Source: Flavobacteriales bacterium UBA6693
GTDB taxonomy: Bacteria; Bacteroidota; Bacteroidia; Flavobacteriales; Weeksellaceae
NCBI GenBank assembly: GCA_002454815.1
Contig: DKJL01000015.1
Location: 1 to 27,958, forward strand
DNA length: 27,958 nucleotides
Reading direction: 5' to 3'
Under the pieces are notes generated by a model. That model searched no databases. It saw only the letters and a list, made by a program, of their open reading frames with translations, and was not told the origin of the DNA. Position 1 is the first letter of the stretch. The number at the start of each line of letters is the position of its first letter. A program made the position numbers and the translations under genes. Positions 6,875 through 14,903 of this stretch are shown piece after piece.

Positions 6875-9469
6875 TCACGAAATTTTCAATTCACTTCTAC
6901 GCTGTTTTTCCTGTTCTATTTCGGAAATCACGGTATGATAATCGTCGCTCAGTGCTACGATAAAATCTCCCGGTTTCGCCGTGTGCATCGCGTGTTGTAT
7001 GGCTTTTCCTTCGTCCGGAACAAGATCGTAGGTCACTTCGCAGTTGGATTGTTGTATTCCCCGGATAATGAGATTTTCAATTTCTTCGATTGTTTTTCCG
7101 CGCAGGCTGTGTTCCTGCCGTACGATGATGTGGTCAAAAGATCCGGCGGCTATACGGGCAAATTCTATCGTATCGCTATCGCGCCTGTCACCGATTCCTG
7201 CAATAATTCCTACTTTCCGATCTGCCTGTACGCTCTCCAGATAATTGCACATCGCACGCAGGCCGTGAGGATTATGCGCATAATCCACCAGGATTTTGAA
7301 ATCTTCAAATTCGTAAAAGTTCATTCTGCCGGGCGTCGTTTTGTATGAAGGTAGAAATGATTTTAGCGCTGCACGAATTTTATCTACGGTAAATCCATAC
7401 GCAAAAGCGGCTGCCGTCGCGGTAAGAACATTAGCGGTCATACATTGCGATGTTCCATTAATGGTCAGTGGAATATCAGTAAGTGCGGCGACACCAAACT
7501 TCGACTCTCCGTGCAAAATAACAATCGACCGATCCATGACGGTTATCGCTGATCCGCCTTTCGAAACATGATTTTTTAAAACAGTATTTTCAGGATCGAG
7601 TGAAAAGAAGAAGACATTACAACTGAGGTCGTCAGCGATTTTAGCGCATTGCACATCTTCTGCATTCAGCACCGCCCAGCCGTCCTGCTTTACAGTGCGC
7701 GGAACCAGGGCTTTTACTTTCGCCAGATCTTCAATGGTTTCGATGTCAGCCAAGCCGAGGTGATCTTCTTCAATATTGGTAATAATTCCTACATCGCACT
7801 GATCAAAAGCCAAACCGGCGCGCAGCATTCCTCCGCGTGCTGTTTCCAAAACAGCAAAATCCACTGTGGGTTCCCGCAGAACGAGTGACGCACTCGATGG
7901 ACCTGCGCAGTCTCCTTTTTTTATTTGATGCTCACCAACATAGATTCCGTCGGTAGTCGTGTATCCAACGGTATATCCGGAGTCTCTGGCAATATGCGCA
8001 AGAAGGCGAGTAGTGGTCGTTTTACCGTTCGTGCCGGTCACCGCGAAAAGAGGAATTCTGGACTTTTTACCATTTGGAAATAACATATTGACGATTGGTT
8101 TGGCAACGTCACGCGCCATTCCGCTAGAAGGACTGATGTGCATACGAAGGCCGGGCGCAGCATTTACTTCCAGTACCGCGCCGCCGTTTTCGGTCAGCGG
8201 ACTTTCCAGATCGGGCGCGACAATATCGATTCCGCAAATATCGAGGCCGATAATTGCTGCAGCGCGTTCGGCCATAAACTGATTGGCAGGATGTACCTCG
8301 TCCGTTATGTCTGTAGCAGTGCCGCCGGTGCTCAAATTAGCCGTTTGACGCAATAGCACCTTTTCTCCAGCTGCAGGAATATCGCCGAAGCGATAGCCGC
8401 GATGTTCCAGAAAATATTTTAAGTCCTCATCAAGTGTAACTTTCGTCAGCAAATTTTCGTGTCCGTTGCCGCGTTCGGGCTTTGCGTTGAGTTGCTCAAT
8501 CAGTTCTTTTAAGGTGGAAATTCCATCACCAAAAACAGATGCGGGGTCACGACGAGCCGCAGCGACAAATTTACCATTCACGACCAGCACGCGGAAATCA
8601 TGTCCGGCCACGCATCGTTCTATAATGATACGTTGCCCGTGTTTCTGAGCAATTTCGAAGGCATTCTCTAATGCTTTCGAACTTTCCACGTGTAAAGAAA
8701 CGCCACGGCCATGATTGCCATTCAGTGGTTTTACGGCGACCGGGAAACCGATTTTTTCTGCCAGAATATTTGCGGCTTTCAGGTCGGAGCAGACGCCTCC
8801 TGCCGGCACCGGAATTTCTGCCTGCCCGAGCAGTTGTTTTGTGTAGTCTTTGTTAGCAGCCGTATCCACCGCGGTACAGGCAGTATTGCTGGTAATGGTG
8901 GCATGAAGTCGTTTTTGATAAATGCCTTGGCCGAGAATGATCTGAGACTGCGGGCCAATCCGTTGCCAGGGAATGCGACGCCGCTCTATCTCAGCGATGA
9001 TGCATTTAGTACTCGGTCCCAACCGTTGGGTGCGACTGATTTTTTTTAAATGTTGCAGCGCTGCAAAAACATCAAAAGAACTTCCATCTTCAGCTGCACA
9101 AATGATATCAACAGCATATTGTGCGGCGGCTGCACCGGCTTTCTCAATTTCATATTCAAATAAAATATTATAAAAACCAGTAATATTGATCGGGTGAACT
9201 GCGCCAAATTGTGTTTTCGCACCGGCCAAATTTTGCAGGTATATCGCGATATCTTTGATAATAGTACAGCGAGTTTCTATGGAGAAATCTTTTAAAGCAC
9301 CAACATTGAAATCCGGTAGAAAATCTTTCAATCGTTGTTTATATTGCTCTATCTCCGGCGGTGTTGAAGAATCATTAATTTCGGGGTCAAGTCTGAGCTG
9401 TATTAATTTCATTTTTTCAAGACTCCAGATAGTCGGTCCGCGAAGTGCCTGTATTTTTAAAATTTTCAT
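6875..9469 (-). CDS. cphA: cyanophycin synthetase
   Basis: An 864-residue enzyme, close to the usual length of about 870. It polymerises aspartate and arginine into cyanophycin with two ATP-dependent ligase steps. The N-terminus MKILKIQALRGPTIWS is the family signature, which fixes the ATG at 9469. An ATP-grasp domain spans about 208-460 (VAVKPLNGNHGRGV at 244-257; EVNAAPGLRMH at 434-444). The Mur-ligase-like domain starts at about 470 with the P-loop TGTNGKTTTT (478-487). A central-domain stretch (VLETARGGMLRAGLAFDQCDVGIITNIEEDHLG) and the C-terminal DYAHNPHGLRA and GDRRD motifs follow. All three regions look intact. Being followed by cphB, it should let the cell store nitrogen, carbon and energy as insoluble granules. 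This is a heterotrophic bacterium, not a cyanobacterium. I see no clear promoter; a small hairpin lies 16-31 bases upstream of the start codon. Confidence 0.96.
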   Translation of the reverse strand: MKILKIQALRGPTIWSLEKMKLIQLRLDPEINDSSTPPEIEQYKQRLKDFLPDFNVGALKDFSIETRCTIIKDIAIYLQNLAGAKTQFGAVHPINITGFYNILFEYEIEKAGAAAAQYAVDIICAAEDGSSFDVFAALQHLKKISRTQRLGPSTKCIIAEIERRRIPWQRIGPQSQIILGQGIYQKRLHATITSNTACTAVDTAANKDYTKQLLGQAEIPVPAGGVCSDLKAANILAEKIGFPVAVKPLNGNHGRGVSLHVESSKALENAFEIAQKHGQRIIIERCVAGHDFRVLVVNGKFVAAARRDPASVFGDGISTLKELIEQLNAKPERGNGHENLLTKVTLDEDLKYFLEHRGYRFGDIPAAGEKVLLRQTANLSTGGTATDITDEVHPANQFMAERAAAIIGLDICGIDIVAPDLESPLTENGGAVLEVNAAPGLRMHISPSSGMARDVAKPIVNMLFPNGKKSRIPLFAVTGTNGKTTTTRLLAHIARDSGYTVGYTTTDGIYVGEHQIKKGDCAGPSSASLVLREPTVDFAVLETARGGMLRAGLAFDQCDVGIITNIEEDHLGLADIETIEDLAKVKALVPRTVKQDGWAVLNAEDVQCAKIADDLSCNVFFFSLDPENTVLKNHVSKGGSAITVMDRSIVILHGESKFGVAALTDIPLTINGTSQCMTANVLTATAAAFAYGFTVDKIRAALKSFLPSYKTTPGRMNFYEFEDFKILVDYAHNPHGLRAMCNYLESVQADRKVGIIAGIGDRRDSDTIEFARIAAGSFDHIIVRQEHSLRGKTIEEIENLIIRGIQQSNCEVTYDLVPDEGKAIQHAMHTAKPGDFIVALSDDYHTVISEIEQEKQRRSELKIS

Positions 9470-9780
9470 AGTGGCTGCATTATGATTTGCGAAAGCAAAT
9501 TTCTTACCGATTCACCTTCGTGGTTATTATTGGGTAGCTACGCTCACAATCAGGCAGTTCGGAGCAGATGGTCATTACAGATATTTATAAATCAAATATT
9601 GAAGCAGCATTCTTTTCTTCCAAAACAAACGTTAAAGTCTGATGTTGATTAATGCACAAACCATATTGTAGCAGGGCCTTCAGGACCTTTAACAATAGTT
9701 TGAGAAATTTTTATTTTGCGCTTTGGCACTGAAAATGCAGAGGAGATGGTAATGTAGTATCAATCAGAAATAAGAAAGTT
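9470..9780. other. 311-bp intergenic region between divergent cphA and lipoprotein genes
   Basis: No gene seen. It contains a 6-bp hairpin with a GAAA loop on the + strand (atttgc-gaaa-gcaaat, 9485-9500) just before cphA. On the + strand, TTATTTTG (9711-9718) differs from the TAnnTTTG box at one position and could serve the lipoprotein gene, but no TTG stands at the right distance. Confidence 0.5.
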
Positions 9781-10362
9781 ATGAAAGCACAGATAAAAAA
9801 ATCATCCAGACCAGTTACAAGTCTATTGATTACCGGAGCTTTGTCCGCCATGATGCTGACGGCATGTAAGAAAGAAGAAACGCTGACAGAGAAATCTCTG
9901 GACCAGCAAAAGATAGAATTCCAGGCGCGCCAGCTTGAAATTGAAAAACAAAAGTTGGCAATCGAAAAAGAGCGCATGGCTTACGAAACACAGAAAAAAG
10001 CTGACAGTGTAGCAGAAGTTCAGCGGGCTGCGGCCGTGGCGCCCAAACCACAGGTAATCCGCGAAACTAAAACAGTGTACGTAAACAATACCCCTCGCAG
10101 GGCTTCTTCTTCAGGTTCCTATTCGGGCAATAACGGAAGTTCGCAAGGAGTATCACAAGGAACTGCACAGCGGCAGGGAATGAGTAAAGCTGCAAAAGGA
10201 ACCATCATTGGTACGGTAGGTGGTGCCGCAGCCGGAGCACTGATCAATAAGAAAAACCGTGGTGCGGGTGCCGTAATCGGCGGCGTTGTCGGCGGAGCCA
10301 CAGGATATACCATCGGTAGGGCACAGGACCGTAAAGACGGCCGCGTACGACCGAGAAATTAA
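9781..10362 (+). CDS. lipoprotein with coiled coil and C-terminal glycine-zipper
   Basis: 193 residues. The N-terminus is a lipoprotein signal (basic MKAQIKKSSRP, hydrophobic core, lipobox LTAC with Cys29). A charged helical segment rich in Gln/Glu/Lys (about 40-77) looks like a coiled coil. A Pro/Ser/Gly linker with Ala/Pro and Ser runs follows. The end has a glycine-zipper pair, KGTIIGTVGGAAAGALINKKNRGAGAVIGGVVGGATGYTIG at about 140-180, with GxxxG spacing as in the YMGG-like glycine-zipper proteins that insert in or hold to the outer membrane. No enzyme domain is seen. It probably sits in the cell envelope, anchored by the acylated Cys and the zipper. The function is unknown. A hairpin with a T run follows 18 bases after the stop. 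Confidence 0.85.
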   Translation: MKAQIKKSSRPVTSLLITGALSAMMLTACKKEETLTEKSLDQQKIEFQARQLEIEKQKLAIEKERMAYETQKKADSVAEVQRAAAVAPKPQVIRETKTVYVNNTPRRASSSGSYSGNNGSSQGVSQGTAQRQGMSKAAKGTIIGTVGGAAAGALINKKNRGAGAVIGGVVGGATGYTIGRAQDRKDGRVRPRN

Positions 10363-10380
10363 ACTGATCACTTTATTATT

Positions 10381-10412
10381 GAAGATTGCTTATTTTTAAG
10401 CAATCTTTTTTT
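10381..10412 (+). terminator. intrinsic terminator of the lipoprotein gene, overlapping the next reading frame
   Basis: agattgctt (10383-10391) and aagcaatct (10398-10406) form a perfect 9-bp stem with a 6-base loop, followed by seven T (10406-10412). The first codons of the open frame of the next gene lie inside the hairpin. Confidence 0.75.
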
Positions 10413-12035
10413 CTGTTCTATATTCTGGCGTTACTCGTTTTGATGATTCCTGTTCTGTTGGGTTGGGGGTCGCTGTTCGCCAGGCCTGAAAAGCTGGCAT
10501 CACAAAGTTTAGCGGTAACTATGATGACGGGAACGATGACCATTACGATTCTGTTTCTGCTCACTCTGTTTTTTATTCCATTAACCTCATATGTCGAAGT
10601 ATTTGTTATCGGTGTGGGTTTGTTTGCTTTTATTAAAAAGAAGAAATACCGTAAACTGTGGTCTTTTTTGCGCGAAAACCCTTATTTGTTTCCGATCTTG
10701 CTGTTGCCCGTTATTTTCGTGGGATCTTATTATCCGTTTGTTGCAGATCATTTTACCTATTATGTGCCTACTGTAAAATGGCTCACAGATGTTGGCTTGG
10801 TGCCTGGGTTGGCTAACTTGGATCTTTCATTAGGTCAAATGTCTTTCTGGCATATTTTTCAGGCAGGTTTTTCGCATTTCAGCGATTTCTACCTCCGCAT
10901 GAATTCGGTAGCGGTCGCTGGTTATATTATTTATTTGATGGAGAGAAAATCTTGGGTACATCTACTTTTTCTTCCTTTATTTTTTCTGTTTTTACAATCT
11001 CCGATGCCAGATTTGCCGGCAATGGCGTTTTCCTTAATCATTCTTGCAGAAGCAATGCGGGGCAAAGCGGGAGCGTCGCACTTTGCATTGTCAATCTTCA
11101 TTTTCGGAATTAAACCTACTATGATTTGGCTGCCTGTTTTTCTTGCCATCATGCTTTTCAAGGAGAAAAGAAAGTTCCCAGTTCGAAGTTTACTGCCCGG
11201 TTTTCTGATACTTTGTCTCCTGTGGGTCAAAAATATGTACATCTTTGGCTTTCCGTTTTTTCCGGTTCAGGTGTTTGATTTCAATATCAGCTGGAAGCCC
11301 GGCGCCGCCCTGCTGCAGAATTCGTCAGAACTAGCGCTGTCCAAAACCTATGATATGAATTACTCGTATGCCCAAATTCAGCAGTTTTCCACTGTTGAGA
11401 AAATTAGGAATTGGCTTTTTCTGCCGGGCATTAAAGGAAATATTCATCTGTTATTTATCGTTACGCTTTTTGTCTTTTTGCTGATCTGTATCTTTCGGAA
11501 ATCAAAGGATTTATGGGTTTTATTTGCTGCAATTCTATTTAAATCAACTTTGGTGCTGTTGTTCTCCGCGCAGTACCGTTTTTTTCTGGATGTTTTTCTC
11601 GTTGTAATTTTTGTATTGTTAAATGGCATTGTCACGCGTCGGGCTGCACTTTTGTGTTCCGCTGTGGGCATTACTGCAACTATTGTTTTTTTTACGTTTC
11701 CAAAAATTGTGCAGCACGCGGTCCCAAGTTTTCGGCTGGGAAAATTTTTGACGGGTTTTACTACAAATCAATTGACAAAGCCTGCTCATTTCAAGTGGGA
11801 ACAATTCGAAACCTACAAAATCGGGAACCTCAGTTTCAATGTGGTTAAAGATTATCCGTATAGTTTTGACGTGCCGGCACCCGCAATGTCGCCGTGGTGT
11901 GTCAGCGAAAATATGCAGGCTGTCATCTTCCCGCAGCTGCGCGGACCTTCCCTGAAAAACGGATTCATCTGGCGGCCTATTACCGATCTGGAAAAGCAGC
12001 AGCTGAAAGAAATTTTAAAAAAGACCGGGTTTTAA
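10386..12035 (+). CDS. polytopic inner-membrane protein, GT-C glycosyltransferase-like (LIC_10190-like)
   Basis: Up to 549 residues with about eleven or twelve hydrophobic segments and a soluble tail from about residue 455. The segment FVADHFTYYVPTVKWLTDVGLVPGLANLDLSLGQMSFWHIFQAGF (about 118-163) carries an Asp/Tyr/Lys-Trp pattern. This resembles the first outer loop of GT-C-fold transferases and the family annotated LIC_10190, which are thought to use lipid-linked sugars. Substrate unknown. Start uncertain: the frame from TTG at 10386 preserves the first membrane helix, while the first ATG (10443) would cut into it. The TTG lies within a terminator-like hairpin. No promoter is recognised between this and the lipoprotein gene, so some read-through may be needed. 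The stop is TAA at 12033. Confidence 0.7.
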   Translation: MLIFKQSFFLFYILALLVLMIPVLLGWGSLFARPEKLASQSLAVTMMTGTMTITILFLLTLFFIPLTSYVEVFVIGVGLFAFIKKKKYRKLWSFLRENPYLFPILLLPVIFVGSYYPFVADHFTYYVPTVKWLTDVGLVPGLANLDLSLGQMSFWHIFQAGFSHFSDFYLRMNSVAVAGYIIYLMERKSWVHLLFLPLFFLFLQSPMPDLPAMAFSLIILAEAMRGKAGASHFALSIFIFGIKPTMIWLPVFLAIMLFKEKRKFPVRSLLPGFLILCLLWVKNMYIFGFPFFPVQVFDFNISWKPGAALLQNSSELALSKTYDMNYSYAQIQQFSTVEKIRNWLFLPGIKGNIHLLFIVTLFVFLLICIFRKSKDLWVLFAAILFKSTLVLLFSAQYRFFLDVFLVVIFVLLNGIVTRRAALLCSAVGITATIVFFTFPKIVQHAVPSFRLGKFLTGFTTNQLTKPAHFKWEQFETYKIGNLSFNVVKDYPYSFDVPAPAMSPWCVSENMQAVIFPQLRGPSLKNGFIWRPITDLEKQQLKEILKKTGF

Positions 12036-12121
12036 TCAGGGGAAATGCTCCAGCGCCTTACAGCACTTTCCCACCAAGATATTGCAGGGCACTATTAAGG
12101 TCAATTACCAAAATATCTCAG

Positions 12122-12129
12122 TAACTTTG
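12122..12129 (+). promoter_or_regulatory. -7 box of aroC (TAACTTTG), suggesting a leaderless transcript
   Basis: TAACTTTG matches TAnnTTTG and ends four bases before the aroC ATG at 12134. No TTG stands at the expected upstream distance, so only the -7 element is supported. Confidence 0.5.
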
Positions 12130-12133
12130 TGCT

Positions 12134-13201
12134 ATGTTCAATCTCGGAAACTTTCTTTCACTCGCTTCTTTCGGCGAGAGCCATGGCGAAAGCTACGGCG
12201 GTATTATTACCAACTTTCCCGCGGGACTTGCGATCGATATTGACGCGGTACAGCAGCAACTCGATCGCCGCAAACCGGGACAAAGCAAAATCGTGACGCA
12301 AAGGAAAGAAAGCGACACCGTGCATTTTCTTTCGGGGATTTTTGAAGGTAAAACAACCGGTACACCAATTGGGTTTACCGTGAAAAATGAAAATCAAAAA
12401 TCGAAAGATTACGACCATATTTCAAAACTTTACCGCCCCAGCCACGCAGATTTTACCTACGACGCAAAATATGGATTGCGCGACCACCGGGGTGGCGGAC
12501 GTTCCTCAGCGCGGGAAACCCTCAACTGGGTTGTTGCCGGGGCAATAGCGCGACAATTGTTGCCTACGGAGGTCACCATCGACGCGTACGTTTCTTCAGT
12601 CGGCACGATTTACTGTGATAAACCATATGAGAATTTAGATTTTTCACAAATTGAAAAAACCGACGTGCGTTGTCCGGATCTGGAGGTTGCTGAACAAATG
12701 ATTGCAAAAATCAAAGAAGTAAAAAAAGCTGGTGATACCATTGGCGGAACGATTACCTGCATTATAAAAAATTTGCCTATCGGCCTCGGCGAGCCGGTTT
12801 TCGGGAAGCTTCAGGCGGAGCTGGCACACGCGATGCTCAATATTAATGCTTGTAAAGGATTCGAATATGGTAGCGGTTTCAGCGGAGCAGCGATGAAAGG
12901 CAGTGAACATAACGATTTATTTAATTCGGATTTTACGACAAAAACCAATCGTTCCGGCGGGATCCAGGGCGGGATTTCCAATGGAATGGATGTTTATTTC
13001 CGTGTCGCTTTCAAACCAGTGGCGACACTGCTGCAGCCGCAGGCGAGCTTCGACGAAAACGGCGCGCCTGCCATCGTGGAAGGTAAAGGCCGGCACGACG
13101 CGTGTGTATTGCCTCGTGCCGTTCCTATTGTTGAGAATCTCGCTGCCTTCGTGCTGGCAGATCTTTATTTGATCAATAAAATACGTCGCTGGAACGGCTA
13201 G
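12134..13201 (+). CDS. aroC: chorismate synthase
   Basis: 355 residues. It performs the last step of the shikimate pathway, turning 5-enolpyruvylshikimate 3-phosphate into chorismate with reduced FMN as cofactor. Family signatures: SFGESHGESYGG near residue 13, DRRKPGQS at about 43-50, and DHRGGGRSSARET at about 118-130, which binds flavin and substrate. Also present are YGSGFSGAAMKGSEHND, the GGIQGGISNG segment at about 274-283, and the C-terminal GRHDACVLPRAVPIVE. Length is normal. The ATG at 12134 gives the expected N-terminus (MFNLGNFLSLASFGESHG). A -7 promoter box lies four bases upstream, so the mRNA may be nearly leaderless. The next gene starts 38 bases after its stop. Confidence 0.98.
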   Translation: MFNLGNFLSLASFGESHGESYGGIITNFPAGLAIDIDAVQQQLDRRKPGQSKIVTQRKESDTVHFLSGIFEGKTTGTPIGFTVKNENQKSKDYDHISKLYRPSHADFTYDAKYGLRDHRGGGRSSARETLNWVVAGAIARQLLPTEVTIDAYVSSVGTIYCDKPYENLDFSQIEKTDVRCPDLEVAEQMIAKIKEVKKAGDTIGGTITCIIKNLPIGLGEPVFGKLQAELAHAMLNINACKGFEYGSGFSGAAMKGSEHNDLFNSDFTTKTNRSGGIQGGISNGMDVYFRVAFKPVATLLQPQASFDENGAPAIVEGKGRHDACVLPRAVPIVENLAAFVLADLYLINKIRRWNG

Positions 13202-13239
13202 TCTTTAACGGATTTTTAAACTTAAATATATTAAAATAA

Positions 13240-13803
13240 ATGAAAAAATATTGGGAAAATGCCCTGACTTTTGATGAGTACGTAAAGGTTTCTGAAGAGC
13301 GTGCTGCCGACAAATCTGATGAAAACCGAGAGTTTCACGAATATTATGAATTGGGACTGCACCGTCTGTTGCGAACCCTGAAAACATTCAAACAAGATCC
13401 GGCGCAGGTTGAGATGCTGAAGAGCAAAAACTTCGATGGAAAACTATTGATAATTTCCGAACCGTGGTGCGGCGATGCCAGTGCCACAGTTCCCGCAGTC
13501 TCAAAATTTTTCGAGGCCGTTGGTGTACAGGTGCGGATTTTTCTGCGGGACAGTGATGTTTCTTTGATCGATCAGTATCTTACGAATGGTACGCAGTCGA
13601 TTCCGAAAATACTTATTCTGAATGCTGATGATGAGGTAAAGGCAGTCTGGGGACCGAGACCGGCTTACGGAAATCAGTTGCTGAAAAAATTTAAAGAAAA
13701 TCCCGAGACCTACCCGCGCGAAGAATTTTACAATGATTTGCAGGTCTACTACGCCAAGAACCGTGGCTACGACGCAATACAGGAAATTATTACACTGCTA
13801 TAA
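13240..13803 (+). CDS. thioredoxin-fold protein with a single active-site cysteine
   Basis: 187 residues, no signal peptide. The thioredoxin-like core begins at about residue 67 (GKLLIISEPWCGDASATVPAVSKFF) and contains a cis-proline loop (TQSIPKILIL, about 118-127). The usual CxxC is replaced by C-G-D-A, and Cys77 is the only cysteine in the protein. It therefore cannot form the classic dithiol by itself. It may act as a monothiol, bacilliredoxin-like protein or as a non-redox scaffold. The N-terminal 65 residues are helical and the C-terminus (YYAKNRGYDAIQEIITLL) is conserved-looking. The TlpA-like gene starts 12 bases downstream, so the two are almost certainly cotranscribed. Exact role unknown. 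Confidence 0.85.
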   Translation: MKKYWENALTFDEYVKVSEERAADKSDENREFHEYYELGLHRLLRTLKTFKQDPAQVEMLKSKNFDGKLLIISEPWCGDASATVPAVSKFFEAVGVQVRIFLRDSDVSLIDQYLTNGTQSIPKILILNADDEVKAVWGPRPAYGNQLLKKFKENPETYPREEFYNDLQVYYAKNRGYDAIQEIITLL

Positions 13804-13815
13804 GAACATGCGACG

Positions 13816-14367
13816 ATGAACTTTCTTAGAAAAAACGCTTTTTTTATTGTAGCAGTAATTTTTGTGGCGGTTCTTTATCTTTTTCCATCTGTGAAACTCA
13901 AGATTAAAGACCTGTTTTTTCCTGTGGCTGCCATCGAGAATGCCATCACGCTAAACGATGAAGACTACGACATTCAGTTAAAAGGAATCAACGCGCCGGA
14001 TACGAACCTGAAAGAATTAAAGGGAAATAAACTGGTTTTTCTGAACTTTTGGGGAACCTGGTGCCCGCCGTGTCGCGAAGAGTGGCCGACGATTGAAAAA
14101 CTGTACTTCGCCAAGAAAGACAAAATTGATTTTGTCTTAATTGCCATGCAGGATCAGCAGGAAGACGTGGTTACTTTTATGAAAAAAAACGGCTACACCG
14201 CGCCGGTGTACATTGCGGAAAGTCCGATCACTGCGCATGTTTTGCCAAAAGTTTTCCCTACCACTTTTTTATTGGACAAGAACGGCCGGATTTTGCTGAA
14301 AGAAGACGGTACGAAAGACTGGAATTCGAAATCGGTGCACGAATTTATCGACAACGTCGCGCCGTAG
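13816..14367 (+). CDS. TlpA-like membrane-anchored thiol:disulfide oxidoreductase
   Basis: 183 residues. One N-terminal membrane helix (about 7-25, FFIVAVIFVAVLYLFPS) anchors a periplasmic thioredoxin domain. The redox motif is WCPPC (Cys83, Cys86) in FLNFWGTWCPPCREEWPTIEKL. The loop before the last strands has VFPTTFLLDKNG with the cis-proline, which is typical of TlpA/ResA/DsbE reductases. These keep cysteines of c-type cytochromes or other envelope proteins reduced. Length is ordinary for the family. The gene is separated from the single-Cys thioredoxin-like gene by 12 bases. The substrate is not evident from the context. Confidence 0.92.
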   Translation: MNFLRKNAFFIVAVIFVAVLYLFPSVKLKIKDLFFPVAAIENAITLNDEDYDIQLKGINAPDTNLKELKGNKLVFLNFWGTWCPPCREEWPTIEKLYFAKKDKIDFVLIAMQDQQEDVVTFMKKNGYTAPVYIAESPITAHVLPKVFPTTFLLDKNGRILLKEDGTKDWNSKSVHEFIDNVAP

Positions 14368-14437
14368 TTTAACGCTTTTTGGGAAACGATGGTACAGAGT
14401 TTGAGCAGTTATCTACCGTTTAAACATAAAAAACAAG

Positions 14438-14773
14438 ATGAAAGTTTCTAAAGTTCAGTTGGCCCGTGAGGCCTTCAAGCATAAAGGTTTTATTCGTAAA
14501 ATTCCGGTGATCGTGCGTATGATCAAGTCGGCCACCAAGCGTGGCGGCTACAAGCCACACTATAAAAATGTCGTGCTGCCGGGGCTCGTATTGGTCTATC
14601 TTATTTCACCGATTGATATTATTCCGGATCTGATCCCGGTACTTGGGATGCTGGATGATCTGGCTTTGCTGGCGTTGGCGCTGCCTATGCTGGTGACGGA
14701 AGCCGAAAAATTTGTGGTTTGGGAGCAATCCAATAAAGAGATGAGCAATATCACCGAGGCAGAAATTATTTAG
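14438..14773 (+). CDS. YkvA-type DUF1232 membrane protein
   Basis: 111 residues. A basic N-terminal half (KVSKVQLAREAFKHKGFIRKIPVIVRMIKSATKRGGYKPH) precedes the DUF1232 core VVLPGLVLVYLISPIDIIPDLIPVLGMLDDLALLALALPMLV (about 46-87). That core is one long hydrophobic region with the characteristic SPIDIIPD motif. Such proteins are small inner-membrane proteins of unknown function. The gene is 70 bases after the TlpA-like gene on the same strand and is followed by a clear terminator. Confidence 0.9.
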   Translation: MKVSKVQLAREAFKHKGFIRKIPVIVRMIKSATKRGGYKPHYKNVVLPGLVLVYLISPIDIIPDLIPVLGMLDDLALLALALPMLVTEAEKFVVWEQSNKEMSNITEAEII

Positions 14774-14795
14774 GCTTTTAAGTTTAATTAAATGT

Positions 14796-14826
14796 AAGCC
14801 GCTTCCACTGAGGAGCGGTTTTTTTT
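14796..14826 (+). terminator. intrinsic terminator after the DUF1232 gene
   Basis: aagccgcttcc pairs, with one bulged base, with ggagcggtt across a short loop (actga). A run of eight T follows (14819-14826). It probably ends the transcript that begins at aroC. Confidence 0.8.
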
Positions 14827-14850
14827 ATGTTTAAACCGGAGTAACTGAAC

Positions 14851-14903
14851 AATGAGCAGATTTCATTAACAATTAAAAAAAAATGAGCAAATTTACCGCG
14901 TGA
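14851..14903 (+). promoter_or_regulatory. two mini-ORFs in the miaA leader
   Basis: aatgagcagattt (14851-14863) and aatgagcaaattt (14882-14894) form a direct repeat with one difference. Each contains an ATG: ATG at 14852 encodes MSRFH then TAA, and ATG at 14883 encodes MSKFTA then TGA. The second stop overlaps the GTG start of miaA (GTGA), an arrangement that could couple translation. This is a reading of the sequence, not proof of expression. Confidence 0.3.

Noticed and set aside
6806..7348. 180-codon open frame on the + strand
   Set aside because: Overlaps the C-terminal end of cphA on the opposite strand; no signal of real protein beyond the A/T-rich gap.
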